A stretch of DNA of 64,000 nt from Rana temporaria (taxonomy: Eukaryota; Chordata; Amphibia; Anura; Ranidae). The stretch is taken from positions 139,907,422 to 139,971,421 of the forward strand of contig NC_053499.1 of NCBI RefSeq assembly GCF_905171775.1. Reading direction: 5' to 3'. Each line of letters starts with the position of its first letter. Position 1 is the stretch's first letter. Position numbers and translations under genes: made by a program. Shown in pieces: positions 34,255 to 44,664 of this stretch. The notes beneath the pieces were generated by a model, which was not told the DNA's origin, did no database searches, and saw only the letters and a program-made list of their open reading frames with translations.

Positions 34255-34839
34255 GCATGTGACATGCAACAATCAATGATGTCATAATGTAGCACGTATG
34301 GATGGCCCAGGTACCCTGGAGAAGAGAAAAGATTCACCTCCCATTGGTCCCCAACTGCACGAGTAGGGTCGAGGACCAGCCACATAAAAACAGTAGTGAT
34401 ATCTCCCCATCAATGACAGCGGAGATATACTGTGCACCCCTGGTGTGATAAGTGCTTGTCCATATCACATATGTATGTTGATATTTCTATAGTTTGAGAA
34501 CAAAGAAGAACATTTGAAAATGTTGTCTTCGTAACTTTGCTTGTCAATATATTGCCTAAAAAGTTGAACAAATGTTTGTCTGCATTATTTCAGTAATTGT
34601 CAGGTAGAATGTATGGTTTCTACTTTTGGTAACTAAATAATAAATTTCAGCCTTTCTCTACCGGGGTTCCTTCAGAGGTGTCTAGGGGTTCCTTGAGCAT
34701 TGAGCAATTTCTATTTTCAGAAGAAGAGGTCATTATTGGAAGTCTATATATTTCTTTTTGAAAGGTTTCCTTTAATATATCTTAAACATTGTTCCAGCAT
34801 GGTGCACACATCTCATTTACTAGTAGAGATTTCCTACAG
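34255..34839. other. Non-coding, one hAT end fragment
   Basis: CAGCCTTTCTCTACCGGGGTTCC with TTCCTTGAGCATTGAGCAA at 34648-34710 is an isolated hAT-type end. Nothing else was recognised. Confidence 0.4.
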
Positions 34840-35240
34840 AACATAACAATGAATCATTACATTGAATCTGAAGAGCTTTGCTCGTACTTGCGGACTCCGT
34901 AAAGGCTTTCTATAAACCGTCCCAGAGAAACAGCTATTATTGAGTGTGTACGGCGCTATGAGAAGCTGAAGTGCATTGATTCGCAGGCCCTTGTAAAACA
35001 GAGAGGGCAGGGGAAAGAAATATGAGATGGAAGTTAGGGACTATTATGTGAATAGGACACCCCGCAGGTCAATACAGCCCTTGATTTAGTGGTTATTTTC
35101 GCGTTCCTGTAAATGGGAGAAAATAAACCATTAACGCAGATGGCGAGAGAGCCGCACACATGTGGCAATGCCCTGCTTACACCTGATGGTTACTGTACAA
35201 AATATTGTTATCTGAAAATGATCTCAAATGATAGAATTTG
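34840..35240. other. Candidate conserved non-coding block
   Basis: Unique-looking sequence with retained CpGs amid AT-rich flanks: GTACTTGCGGACTCCGTAAA, GTGTACGGCGCTATGAGAAG, TTTTCGCGTTCCTGTAAATG, TTAACGCAGATGGCGAGAG. It has no repeat ends and no coding frame. The texture suggests an enhancer-like conserved element, but this is untested. Confidence 0.3.
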
Positions 35241-35360
35241 ATAAAATTTCAAATTGGACTGACCGTGGGAATGTCTGTACTTGCAGTTGAGATGGCATAG
35301 TAGGGGCAGAGCAAGGCATCATACTGGCATTTTACTTCAATTTAGGCACAAAATGTAAAA

Positions 35361-35503
35361 GGCAATTAAATGTATCCGGTGGTATTGTAACATTGACTAT
35401 ATGTAGAGGTCAAGTAAATGGGTCAGGTGACATTATGACCTCAACTATATATAAAGGGTCATGCAAATGGATCAGATGGCATTATAACATGAATTTTATG
35501 TAT
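35361..35503. repeat. Tandem repeat, three ~47-bp units
   Basis: Units begin GGCAATTAAATGTATCCGG, GGTCAAGTAAATGGGTCAGG and GGGTCATGCAAATGGATCAG. Each continues TGNCATTATNACNTNAACTAT or close to it. Confidence 0.7.
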
Positions 35504-36035
35504 TTTTTTTCTATTTGACTAGAGTATCTCTTTAAAATAAAATCAGTAAAACAAATTGCCATCTCCCTTTCCCGGATATCTTGTTTTTCTGACACAGTCG
35601 TTCTTTAGCATGCTAGATTTCACTGCTGAGTGATGAAATTCAACTCCAAACAAGTGCTAAAAGCATCCTACATTTAAGGATCTTGCAAAGAAAATTTGTT
35701 AGCTAAAAGCTCACGCTTTGACATAAGTAGGGGAAACGAAATGTAACATTGATTTCCCCAGTGTCTGAAAGGTATATCAAATAACGGGAAAATAAAATTG
35801 TCAAACTAGAGAATACGTTTCATCAGAATATTTTTGTGTCCTATAAATAAAATGTTCATATCAATTCAAGATATACTATAACATAGTCAACACGAAAAGT
35901 ATCTGTTTACCAATTAGTATTGACTTTATCTCACTGGTGGATGGTATGTCAGTTGTTAATGCATCCCCTCCCTTCACTCATGTAAGATGTCACCCCTATC
36001 ACTGCGCGAGTCCAAATACTTAAAGGGACGGTGAA
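35504..36035. other. Non-coding stretch, nothing recognised
   Basis: AT-rich, no supported feature. Confidence 0.45.
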
Positions 36036-36205
36036 CTTAAAAAAAGGAAGGAAGGATAGAATATTATAGGATAGGATAGAAGGAAAGAGGGGGGGAGGAG
36101 GGAGAAAGACAGGGAAGGGTGGGGGCGAGGAAGGAAGGAAGGATGGATTGGATAGAAGGCAAGAGAGGGAGGATGTAGAAGGGAAGAAGAAGAGAAGAGA
36201 AAATG
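36036..36205. repeat. Purine-rich GGAA-type tract
   Basis: About 170 bases of almost uninterrupted purines on the plus strand with GGAAGGAAGGA and GATAGAAGG runs. The Ser/Pro/Phe-rich minus-strand frames over it are artefacts. Confidence 0.8.
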
Positions 36206-36287
36206 GGAGAATATGTACAGATCGAGCCAGCCAGTGCCTTTCGGCGGAATTGCCTCCCCCTTCTTCAATCGTAACTCCACTTTTGTT

Positions 36288-36570
36288 AAGAAAAAACATT
36301 CCCCTCTGGGTAATCTATGTACATTGCAAGGATTAGAACAAACTTTGTTGCAGATTCCTACCTTTTGTTATTCTGAAGTAATCCCATGTATGTTCCTCTG
36401 TGATGAGTGAGTCTAATGGGAGTGGTTTCATAATTATCAATCAGTCACCTGCATGTTACAAATGAGACTTTAGACGTGTTCCTACCCGGAGTATCTCACC
36501 AAAAATGAAATTATTGTTGCAGGGGATGCCTGAAATCTGACTTGTATGTTAGGCAGACTTCTGGGAAAAT
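36288..36570. repeat. Dispersed repeat, copy 1
   Basis: AACATTCCCCTCTGGGTAAT, GGAGTGGTTTCATAATTA and GCAGGGGATGCCTGAAATCT recur in the same order at 42276-42562. Copy 1 is cut at its right by a Tc1 end. Confidence 0.8.
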
Positions 36571-36572
36571 TC

Positions 36573-36998
36573 TTAATTCTTAATCGTAGGTCTTCTGAGG
36601 GCTCTTTTGTGCGAGGCATCATTTACATCAGACAATGATTCTTGTGAAAAGCAAACCCAGAACTGGTGTATGTTTTTTATAGGGCTGTAACCAACACCTC
36701 CAATCTCATCTCATTGATTGGACTCCAGTTGGCTTACACCTCACTCCAATTAGCTCTTGGAGATGTCATTAGTCTAGGGGTTCACTTACTTTTTTCACGT
36801 GCATTATGAATGTTTAAATGGTGTGTTCAATAAAAACATGGTAACATTTAATTAATTCTTTGTGTGTTATTAGTTTAAGCAGACTGTGATTGTCTATTGT
36901 TGTGACTTAGAAGAAGATCAGATGACATTTTATGACCAATTTGTGCAGAAATCCATATCATTCCAAAAGAGTTCACATACTTTTTCTTGCAACTGTAC
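36573..36998 (-). mobile_element. Tc1-like transposon, 5' end only
   Basis: This is one end of a second Tc1-like family. The tip is TTCACATACTTTTTCTTGCAAC next to TA-rich target DNA. An inner repeat, GGGGTTCACTTACTTTTTTC (36778), marks an IR/DR terminus. The transposase start codon lies at 36619-36617 on the minus strand and gives MPRTKEPSEDLRLRI before the element is cut. Its promoter-side region contains a TATAAAAAACATACACCA word on that strand. Confidence 0.8.
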
Positions 36999-36999
36999 A

Positions 37000-37054
<55 letters not shown>

Positions 37055-37078
37055 CATACATACATACATACATACATC
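37000..37078. repeat. (TA)n(CATA)n microsatellite
   Basis: About 50 bases of TA followed by seven CATA units, directly beside the Tc1 tip. Frames through it are artefacts. Confidence 0.95.
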
Positions 37079-37084
37079 AATGTT

Positions 37085-37638
37085 GCCTAGACACGAGCGA
37101 CGTAATTCTCCTACGCCGTCGTATCTTAGGGTGCAATATTTACGCTGACCGCTAGGGACGCTTCCCTAGACTTCCGCATCAAATATGCTTTTTCCGGCGT
37201 AAAGTTACCCCTGCTATATGAGGCGTAGCCAATGTTAAGTATGGACGTCGGGCCAGCGTCGAATTTTGCGTTGTTTACATCGTTTGCGTAAGTCGTTCGC
37301 GAATAGGGCTTTGCGTAAGTTACGTTCACGTCGAAACCAATGTGGCTTTGCGGCGTAATTTGGAGCATGCGCACTGGGATACGTCCACGGACGGCGCATG
37401 TGCCGTTCGTAAAAAGCGTCATTTACGTGGGGTCACGAATAATTAACATAAAACACGCCCACCTCCTCCACATTTGAATTAGGCGGGCTTACGCCGGCCC
37501 AGTTACACTACGCCGCCGTAACTTACAGCGCAAGTTCTTTCTTTATACGGGACCTGCCGCTGTAAGTTACGGCGGCGTAGTGTGTCTGAGATACGCTATG
37601 CCCGCCGAAAGATACACAAATGTATCGGAATCCGGGCC
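37085..37638. mobile_element. GGGCCAGATTC palindrome, left end lost
   Basis: CTACGCCGTCGTATCTTAGG, TTCCGGCGTAAAGTTACCCC and the right end GGAATCCGGGCC identify the family. The left 20-40 bases are replaced by microsatellite sequence. GGCGCATGTGCCG lies near 37394. Confidence 0.78.
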
Positions 37639-38395
37639 ATTATTCTTATTATGTTTCCCCCTGACTTGTGGCTGAAATAATGTACTTGTAAATGTTTGTT
37701 TTTTCGTGTTTCTTTGGTGTTTGATCACAGGAGACAATGGGGTTATTTTGTCACTTCTATTTCATATTCTATTCATATAACTTTGTACTGTAGAAATTAC
37801 AAGAGAAAAATAATGTACGTCACTAACAAAACAGAGCTGGAAACAAGAAATTGTAAAAGCCGTGTTGGTTGGAGCACACAATCTTATGGGGAATGATACA
37901 GAAGACAAATAAAATCCTTATATACCAAAATAAATATAAAGTTTGCCTATGCTTCAAGGAAAATTGCCATGGGAGTTATATACAGACACTGCTGGCCTCA
38001 TTCTAAAATATGTTATTTCCATGGCTGCCATGCTGATTGTTTGGTTTCAGAGTTATGATGAATTCCCTTTGCTATCTATCTGTTCAGGGATGGTGACTGA
38101 GAAATGTCCATGGTAGCCAGAAACAAGCACTTTCAGAAGGCCTCCTATGGTAGCCTTCATCTTTCTGTCATGACAGATTTCCTTTCAAGATGGAACAGCA
38201 TTGTATATATCTAAATGCCAATATGGGGCTACCACTGATAATTCTGAAATTGTTAGTTGCCTGGCTATTGTGATGGCCTCCTTATTGTATGTTAGTACTT
38301 TCTGAGTCTGCAGTAATTATGCAGCATAGGAAGAGTTATGCCCTGTACACACAAGCAGAATTTCCATTAAATAGGTTACATTTGACTTAGAATCA
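37639..38395. other. Non-coding, one fold-back scrap
   Basis: ATGCCCTGTACACACAAGCAG at 38339 is an end of the GTACACACG family. Otherwise unassigned. Confidence 0.45.
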
Positions 38396-38575
38396 TATAC
38401 GCTCATCGCCAATTTTATTAGGTACACGTTGCTAGTGCCGGGTTGGACCCCCTTTTTCCTTCAGAACTTCCTAAATTCTTCATGGCATAGATTCAACAAG
38501 GTGTTGGAAACATTCCTCAGAGATTTCAGTCCATAGTGACATGATAGTATCACGGAGTTGCTGCAGATTTGTTGG

Positions 38576-39010
38576 CTAGACATCCATGATTCGAATCTCC
38601 ACCACATCCAAAGGGTGCTCTATAGGATTGAGATCTGGTGACTGTGGAGGCCATTGAAGTACAGTGACCTCATTGTCATGTTCAAGAAACGAGTGGTGAG
38701 ATGATTGGAGCTTTGTGACACACAGAATTATCCTGCTGGAAGGAGCCATCAGAAGATGGGTACACTGTAGACATAAAGAGATGGACATGGTCAGCAACAA
38801 TACTCAGGTAGGCTGTGGTGTTTAAACAATGCTCAATTGGTACTAAGGGGTTCAAAGTGTACCAAGAAAATATCCCCCCCACCATTACACCACCACCAGC
38901 CTGAAAAATAGAGACAAGGCAGGATGGATCCATGCTTTCATGTTGTTTACACCAAATTCTGACTCTACCATCTAAATGAAATCGAGACTCATCAGACCAG
39001 GCAATGTTTT
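38576..39010 (-). pseudogene. Tc1-like transposase C-terminal half
   Basis: All three parts of the DDE catalytic core can still be read on the minus strand: AWSDESRF near 39006-38982 (first Asp), DGSFQQDN near 38750-38730 (second Asp), and QSPDLNPIEHPLDVV near 38640-38600 (third acid). They fall in two frames joined by frameshifts, so the copy is dead. The N-terminal paired-type DNA-binding part is missing. Confidence 0.88.
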
Positions 39011-39380
39011 TCCAATCTTCTATTGTCCAATTTTGGTGAGCCTGTGGATAAGGTGCATATACCTTTTTTCACGGTCAAAAAATTTGATTTATTGAGAAAA
39101 GAGCAAATAAAGTACAATAAGAAAAGAACATAATAACAAATGGCAGTTGGTACACTTCATAAACCAGGATTAAACAAATAAAATATATACATGGAATATA
39201 TCCGGACGCATTACCGCATTCAATATTCCTTCAGGAAAAAAAAAAGGCATAAGGGACAAGGGGCGAAGAGAAGGGCCACCATTCGGAGTTACATGGCCTG
39301 TCTCAGTATATTAAAATACTTTCCCTAGTTTGTTCTACGTGGTGTGCTGACGTAGCAGCAGCTACGGACACCCCCAGCAC

Positions 39381-39600
39381 CTAAGCCGTCCAAGGCGACC
39401 AAATCGCTTCAAATTTTTTGGGACACTTCCTATTTAAGTAAGTCATCTTGTACAGTGGTAAGGCACTATTGATGTTTTTTTCCCATAAAGTTAACGTGGG
39501 GGGGGGGGGGGGGGGGATACAGAGTTCCATTTAAGCAAAATAGATTTTTTAGCATAGTAAAGTAGGTAAGAGATCAAAAGTTTAGTTTATCTGGGCCTCT
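39381..39600 (-). pseudogene. L1 ORF2 C-terminal fragment
   Basis: The minus strand encodes ISYLLYYAKKSILLKWNSV, then a run of 19 C (39516-39498) in the place where related L1 proteins have a short Pro stretch, then TLTLWEKNINSALPL and KCPKKFEAIWSPWTA followed by TAG. The expanded C run and upstream stops disable it. Confidence 0.8.
39498..39516. repeat. (G)19 homopolymer
   Basis: Nineteen consecutive G on the plus strand inside the L1 ORF2 remnant. The length may be affected by sequencing error. Confidence 0.9.
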
Positions 39601-39672
39601 GGTCGTCATGCTGTATTCCCAGCAACGCCAATTCCGGAGACTGAGGCAGAGATAACCCAAGGTGCATATACC

Positions 39673-40226
39673 TTGATTGGTGGCTTTAATGTCTAGGGAG
39701 GGGCAGCAACAATGTAGAGACGGTGACGCAAGGTCTGTGAGCACTTTGAGGCAACGGACGACAAAGAAACTGGTTGTTGAGGTATGGTGGTTGGGGTACT
39801 TGGAGGCATCCAGATTTTACTGTGTAACATCAGAGTATAGACCCGTCTATGGTATGGCGTCCTCTTTGTAATCCCAGTTAATGATGGGTTAAGGGGAATT
39901 GGTTGAAATGGAGGTGTCAGCGGAAATTTGGTATTGTCCTCAAGCCGTGTTCTGAGGCTGAGGACCTTTATGTGGTTCTGCTGATACAAATTTGTTGTTG
40001 GTTCGTTAGTGCCTCCAAGGATCAGCAACCCTGATCATTATCCTTATTGTTATTATATTTCTGTTCAAAGGAAGGTTGATATGTTGTTTATTGATAATAA
40101 ATGGCCACTATGGCCGATTTTCACTCCAAAAGTGTGTCTTATCATTTTAGTGGTAAGTGGCAGGTGCGAATTACGGGGGGCCGTAGCGGTCTATGGTGGC
40201 AGGTCATGTGTTACCAGCAATTGAGC
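39673..40226. other. Unidentified DNA inside the Tc1 element
   Basis: This segment does not read as Tc1 transposase on either strand. It contains an AATAAATGGCCACTATGGCC word near 40099 and ACTCCAAAAGTGTGTCTTATC. It may be a captured LTR-like fragment. A 111-codon minus frame has no known domain. Confidence 0.35.
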
Positions 40227-40329
40227 AGGTGTACCTAATTAAGTGGCCGGTGAGTGTATATATTTTCATTTTAAAGATATCTAAACCCAAAAACAAAAAT
40301 GTAATAATATATTTCAGCTTAACAGTCTT

Positions 40330-41780
40330 ATGCCGCGTACACACGACCGTTATTCATGTCATGGAAAAAAACAAAGTATTTCTCGACGTGATTCCTCTCA
40401 AGCCTGCCTTTAACCACTTCCCGACCACCGCATGTAAATGTACGTCCACAGAATGGCACGTACAGGCACATGGGCGTACATATACGTCCTTGCCTTCTAG
40501 CAGGTGGGGGGTCCGATCGGGACCCCCTCCGCTACATGCGGCGGTCGGGTTCCCTCGGGGAGCGATCCGGGACGACGGCGCGGCTATTTGTTTATAGCCG
40601 CTCCGTCGCGATCGCTCCCCGGAGCTGAAGAACGGGGAGAGCCGTATGTAAACACGGCTTCCCCGTGCTTCACTGTGGCGGCGTATCGATCGAGTGATCC
40701 CTTATATAAGGGAGACTCGATCGATGACGTCAGTCCTACAGCCACACCCCCCTACAGTTGTAAACACACACTAGGTGTACCCTAACTCCTACAGCGCCCC
40801 CTGTGGTTAACTCCCAAACTGCAACTGTCATTTTCACAATAAAGAATGCAATTTAAATGTATTTTTTGCTGTGAAAATGACAATGGTCCCAAAAATGTGT
40901 CAAAATTGTCCGAAGTGTCCGCCATAATGTCGCAGTAACGAAAAAAATCGCTGATCGCCGCCATTAGTAGTAAAAAAAAAAAAAAATTAATAAAAATGCA
41001 ATAAAACTATCCCCTATTTTGTAAATGCTATAAATTTTGCGCAAACCAATCGATAAACGCTTATTGCGATTTTTTTTACCAAAAATAGGTCGAAGAATAC
41101 GTATCGGCCTAAACTGAGGGAAAAAAACATTTTTTAGATATGTTTTTGGGCGATATTTATTATAACAAAAAGTAAAAAATATTGAATTGTTTTCAAAATT
41201 GTCGCTCTATTTTTGTTTATAGCGCAAAAAATAAAAACCGCAGAGGCGATCAAATACCACCAAAAGAAAGCTCTATTTGTGGGGAAAAAAGGACGCCAAT
41301 TTTGTTTGGGAATCACGTCACACGACCGCGCAATTGTCTGTTAAAGCGACGCAGTGCCGAATCGCAAAACCTGGCCTGGGCATTTAGCTGCCTAAAGGTC
41401 CGGGGCTTAAGTGGTTAATACACATGATCGTGGTATAAAATTCTCGAGCAAAGCACAGTGACGTACAACACATACGACGGCACTATAAAGGGGAAGTTCC
41501 ATTCGAATGGCGACACCCTTTGGGCTGATTATGCAAATTTCCCTTCTCATAACTTGCTTCTGAGCATGCGTGTTTTTCTCCGTCGTTAAAGCCTACACAC
41601 GACCGTTTTTCACGACGAGAAGAACAACGACGTGAAAAATGACGAGAAAAAATAGAGCAGGTTCTAAATCAAAAACTTGTCGCGAAAAATGCCCTGGAGC
41701 TTACACACAACCGTATTTTAACGACCAATTTAAAAAATTCTATTTTTCTCGTCATGAAAAACGGTTGTGTGTACACGGCA
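40330..41780. mobile_element. GTACACACG fold-back split by a TTAA element
   Basis: TGCCGCGTACACACGACCGT and ACGGTTGTGTGTACACGGCA are near-perfect inverted tips. An additional inner pair around CTACACACGACCGTTTTTCA (41591) suggests two nested fold-backs. A TTAACCACTT element occupies 40410-41418. Confidence 0.82.
40410..41418 (+). mobile_element. TTAACCACTT element, full length
   Basis: TTAACCACTTCCCGACC and GGGGCTTAAGTGGTTAA bound a 1009-bp non-coding element with TTAA at each tip. Two diverged copies share the centre (TGTCCGCCATAATGTCGCAG; CCTATTTTGTAAATGCTATA). The TTAA duplication is the piggyBac signature, but no transposase is encoded. Confidence 0.88.
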
Positions 41781-42275
41781 TTCGATGTGATGGCTGCATC
41801 AGTTTTCTCTTTTCAGGCTAAGAACTGTTTCAGCAAGTACAGAAAATAAGGATAATAAATAGATTTTCCTCTGCGCAAACCTGATCACACTAATTGTAGG
41901 ATATTTAGTTGTTGCTTCCCAAACTGCTATGTGGCTCCCACATCCACCAACAATCATATTGTTGTGCAACAATTTTTTATCTATTAAAGTACAGAAAATA
42001 CTTATCGATCTTGGCAGAAATGTAGTGTCCTTGTCACTACAGGGGAGCTCAACTGAAATCACAGTGTTAACTTTGTTCTGTAAACTAATAATCACATCAT
42101 ATCCCATTGTAATGGAGAAAACAGAATCAAACGTTTGAAGTCCAGACTGGGTGACTACCATACATCTCTCTATAGATAATATAAATGCCTGAAATGCAGC
42201 CATCATATCCATTGGACTGGTAAACTGCAATATATTACATTTTTGTCTTTAGGTCTAGATATGCTTTAAAGTGTA
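41781..42275. other. Non-coding, with an orphan minus frame
   Basis: The minus frame 42230-41799 is 143 codons long in AT-rich DNA and has no recognised domain. It lies in otherwise repeat-free sequence. No splice context or homologue was recognised. Confidence 0.35.
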
Positions 42276-42622
42276 AAGAAAAAAACATTCCCCTCTGGGT
42301 GATCTATGTACATTGCAAGGATTATAACAACAGATTCCTACCTTTGGTTATTCTAAAGTAGCCCTGTGTGTTTGTCTGTGCCTCTGATTGGGTCTAATGG
42401 AAGTGGTTTCATAATTAACAGTCAGGTGTGTAGCTGCAGGGCACTAATGCCTGCCTCCATTTAGATGTGTTCCTATTGAAAGTATCTCTCTCCGAAATTA
42501 CATTAATGTTGCAGGGGATGCCTGAAATCTGACTTGTATCTTAGGCAAACTTCTGGGAAAATTGGTGAGCCAATCACACAAGCAGGACATGATGTTTCTG
42601 GGGAGTTGTCAGTACACACTCT
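42276..42622. repeat. Dispersed repeat, copy 2
   Basis: Matches 36288-36570 and extends further right (GGTGAGCCAATCACACAAGC), ending where the palindrome at 42623 was inserted. Confidence 0.78.
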
Positions 42623-43375
42623 GGGCCAGATTCTCAAAAGAGATACAACGGCGTATCTCCAGATACGCCGTCGTATCTCTGAATCTGGCCGGTCGTATCT
42701 ATGCGCCTGATTCCCAGAATCAGTCACGCATAGATTTATATTAGATCCGACCGGCGTAAGTCTCTTACGCCGTCGGATCGTAACTGCATATTTACGTAGG
42801 CCGCTAGGGGCGCGTACGCTGATTTACGCGTCTAAATATGTAAATCAGCTAGATACGCAAATTCACTAACGTACGCCCCAGCCGACGCAGTACAGATACG
42901 CCGTTTACGTTAGGCTTTTCCCGGCGTAAAGTTACCCCTGCTATATGGTGGCGTAAGTGCGGCGTACCAATGTTAAGTATGGCCGTCCTTCCCGCGACGA
43001 AATTTGAAAATTTTACGTCGTTTGCATAACTCGTTCGTGAATGGGGCTGGACGTAATTTACGTTCACGTCAAAACCAATACGTCCTTGCGGCGTATTAGG
43101 AGCAATGCACACTGGGAGATTTCCACGGATGGCGCATGCACCGTTCGTGAAAAACTTCAATCACGTCGGGTCACAGAACATTTACATAAAACACGCCCCC
43201 TGTTCCAAATTTGAATTAGGTGGGCTTACGCCGGCCTATTTACGCTACGCCGCAGCAACTTACGAAGCAAGTGCTTTGAGAATAGAGCACTTGCCTGTAT
43301 AAGTTGCGGAGGCGTAACGTAAATAGGTTACGTTACGCCCGCACAAAGTTACGCCAAACTACGAGAATCTGGCCC
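42623..43375. mobile_element. GGGCCAGATTC palindrome, complete, TSD TCT
   Basis: GGGCCAGATTCTCAAAAG and CTACGAGAATCTGGCCC are the tips, with TCT on each side. Inner arms include GGCGTAAGTCTCTTACGCC and TACGCTACGCCGCAGCAAC. Confidence 0.85.
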
Positions 43376-43739
43376 TCTGTGTACAGAACAACTCCAGGTA
43401 GCCATATGGCAATGCATTCTCAGAAAATGACAGTGGCTGCAGATTGAAAATAAAATATATTTTTGAATAACATTCAATTACAATATGATTAGTGTCACAA
43501 TTATATGTGCTATATTATTTATTTATTTTTATTTGCAATTTTTTTTCCCCACAAAAGTGGAGTTACTCTTTAAGTGTCTATTTAGTAATGTGTAAATGCA
43601 ATGCTTACATGTGTAGTACTCTCCCCCAAAGAGTTTGCTGCAAGAAGGAGACTCCTTGCCCTGAAGCTAATGTCCACAAAAGGTCAGGGATGCTTGTGAC
43701 ATCATTGACCTAATATGGCACATGACCTAGATACATTAA
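43376..43739. other. Non-coding stretch, nothing recognised
   Basis: AT-rich. The last 40 bases already resemble the tandem repeat that follows. Confidence 0.45.
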
Positions 43740-44625
43740 AAATATTTGACCAACTATGGGCACATGGTCATATTAGGTTAATGTCATTGACCTAATATGG
43801 GCACACGGTCATGTTAATGTCATTGATCAAATATGGGCACATGATCATATTAGGTTAGTGTCATTGATCAAATATGGGAACGTGTTCATATTAGGTTAAT
43901 GTCATTGACCTAATAAGGACACATGATCATGTTAGGTAATGGCATTGACCTAATATGGGCACATGGTCATGTTAGGTTAATGTTATTGATCAAATATGGG
44001 CACATGATCACATTAGGTTAAAGTGATTGTAAAGGATACATATTTTTTTAAATAACAAACATGTCATACTTATCTGCACTGTGCAGCTCGTTTTGCACAG
44101 AGTGGCCCCGATCCATCTGTTCTGGGGTCCCTCGTGGCTCTCGTGGCTCCTCCCCTCATTAGATAACCCCCTGGGTGAAGCTATCTCCTGAGGGGGTTAC
44201 CTTTCGGGCGCGCTCCCGAGTCATTCATTAGGTGTCCATAGCCTGCCAAATGTTTTGACTCGACCCCGTCCCCCAGCGCCCGTATCATTGGAATTGATTG
44301 ACAGCAGCGGAAGCCAATGGCTGCGCTGCTATCAATCTATCCAATCAGGACACAAAACACCAGCCATAGCTGGTGTGCTCATCCCCGAGGAGAAGAAAAC
44401 CGGGCTCAGGTAAGTAAAACTGGGGGGCTGGTGAATGCAAGAAGATTTTTACCTTAATGCATTGCATTAAGGTGAAAAAACATGAGAGTTTACAACCCGT
44501 TTATCAAATATGGGCACATGATCATATAAGGTTAATGTCATTGACCTAATATGGGCACATGATCATGTCAGGTAAATGTCATTGATGTAATATGGCCACA
44601 TGGCCATATTAGGTCAAAAATGTCA
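43740..44625. repeat. Minisatellite with palindromic ~41-bp units
   Basis: About seven units precede and three follow an inserted MITE. A typical unit is CATTGACCTAATATGGGCAC then ATGGTCATATTAGGTTAATG. Each unit is itself an interrupted palindrome (ACCTAATATG...CATATTAGGT). A GATCAAATATGG variant alternates with GACCTAATATGG. Confidence 0.9.
44021..44500. mobile_element. AAGTGATTGTAAAG MITE inside the minisatellite
   Basis: The left flank is GGTTA and the tips are AAGTGATTGTAAAGG and TTTACAACCCGT followed by TTA. The centre has TTATCTGCACTGTGCAGCTC and AGGTAAGTA (44408). The tips suggest TTAA or TTA targeting. Confidence 0.75.
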
Positions 44626-44664
44626 TGAGTATCCCCGACCCTTTGTATATGTGCTGCTACAGGG

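Larger units (their letters stand above)
39063..39658 (-). mobile_element. 5'-truncated L1 insertion with TSD
   Basis: AAGGTGCATATACC appears at 39049-39062 and again at 39659-39672, a textbook LINE target duplication. On the minus strand the insert runs from the ORF2 C-terminus through a TAG stop (39383-39381), a 3' UTR, an AATAAA signal (about 39093) and a short poly(A) at 39063. Only the last ~600 bases were copied, the usual 5' truncation. Confidence 0.92.
38396..40260 (-). mobile_element. Tc1-like transposon with insertion and foreign centre
   Basis: Terminal repeats TTTTATTAGGTACACG (38413) and AGGTGTACCTAATTAAGTGG (40227) face each other, with the ACTCACCGGCCACTT-type tip best kept on the right. 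The C-terminal half of the transposase survives (38576-39010, minus). A 5'-truncated L1 entered at 39063-39658. The N-terminal half of the gene is absent, and the space before the right tip (39673-40226) holds unrelated sequence. Confidence 0.85.

Noticed and set aside
36875..37155. Tyr/Ile-repeat frames
   Set aside because: Translation of the TA and CATA microsatellites.
43740..44625. Possible CRISPR array
   Set aside because: Units are contiguous with no unique spacers, the variants are tandem-repeat drift, and the surroundings are eukaryotic transposons.
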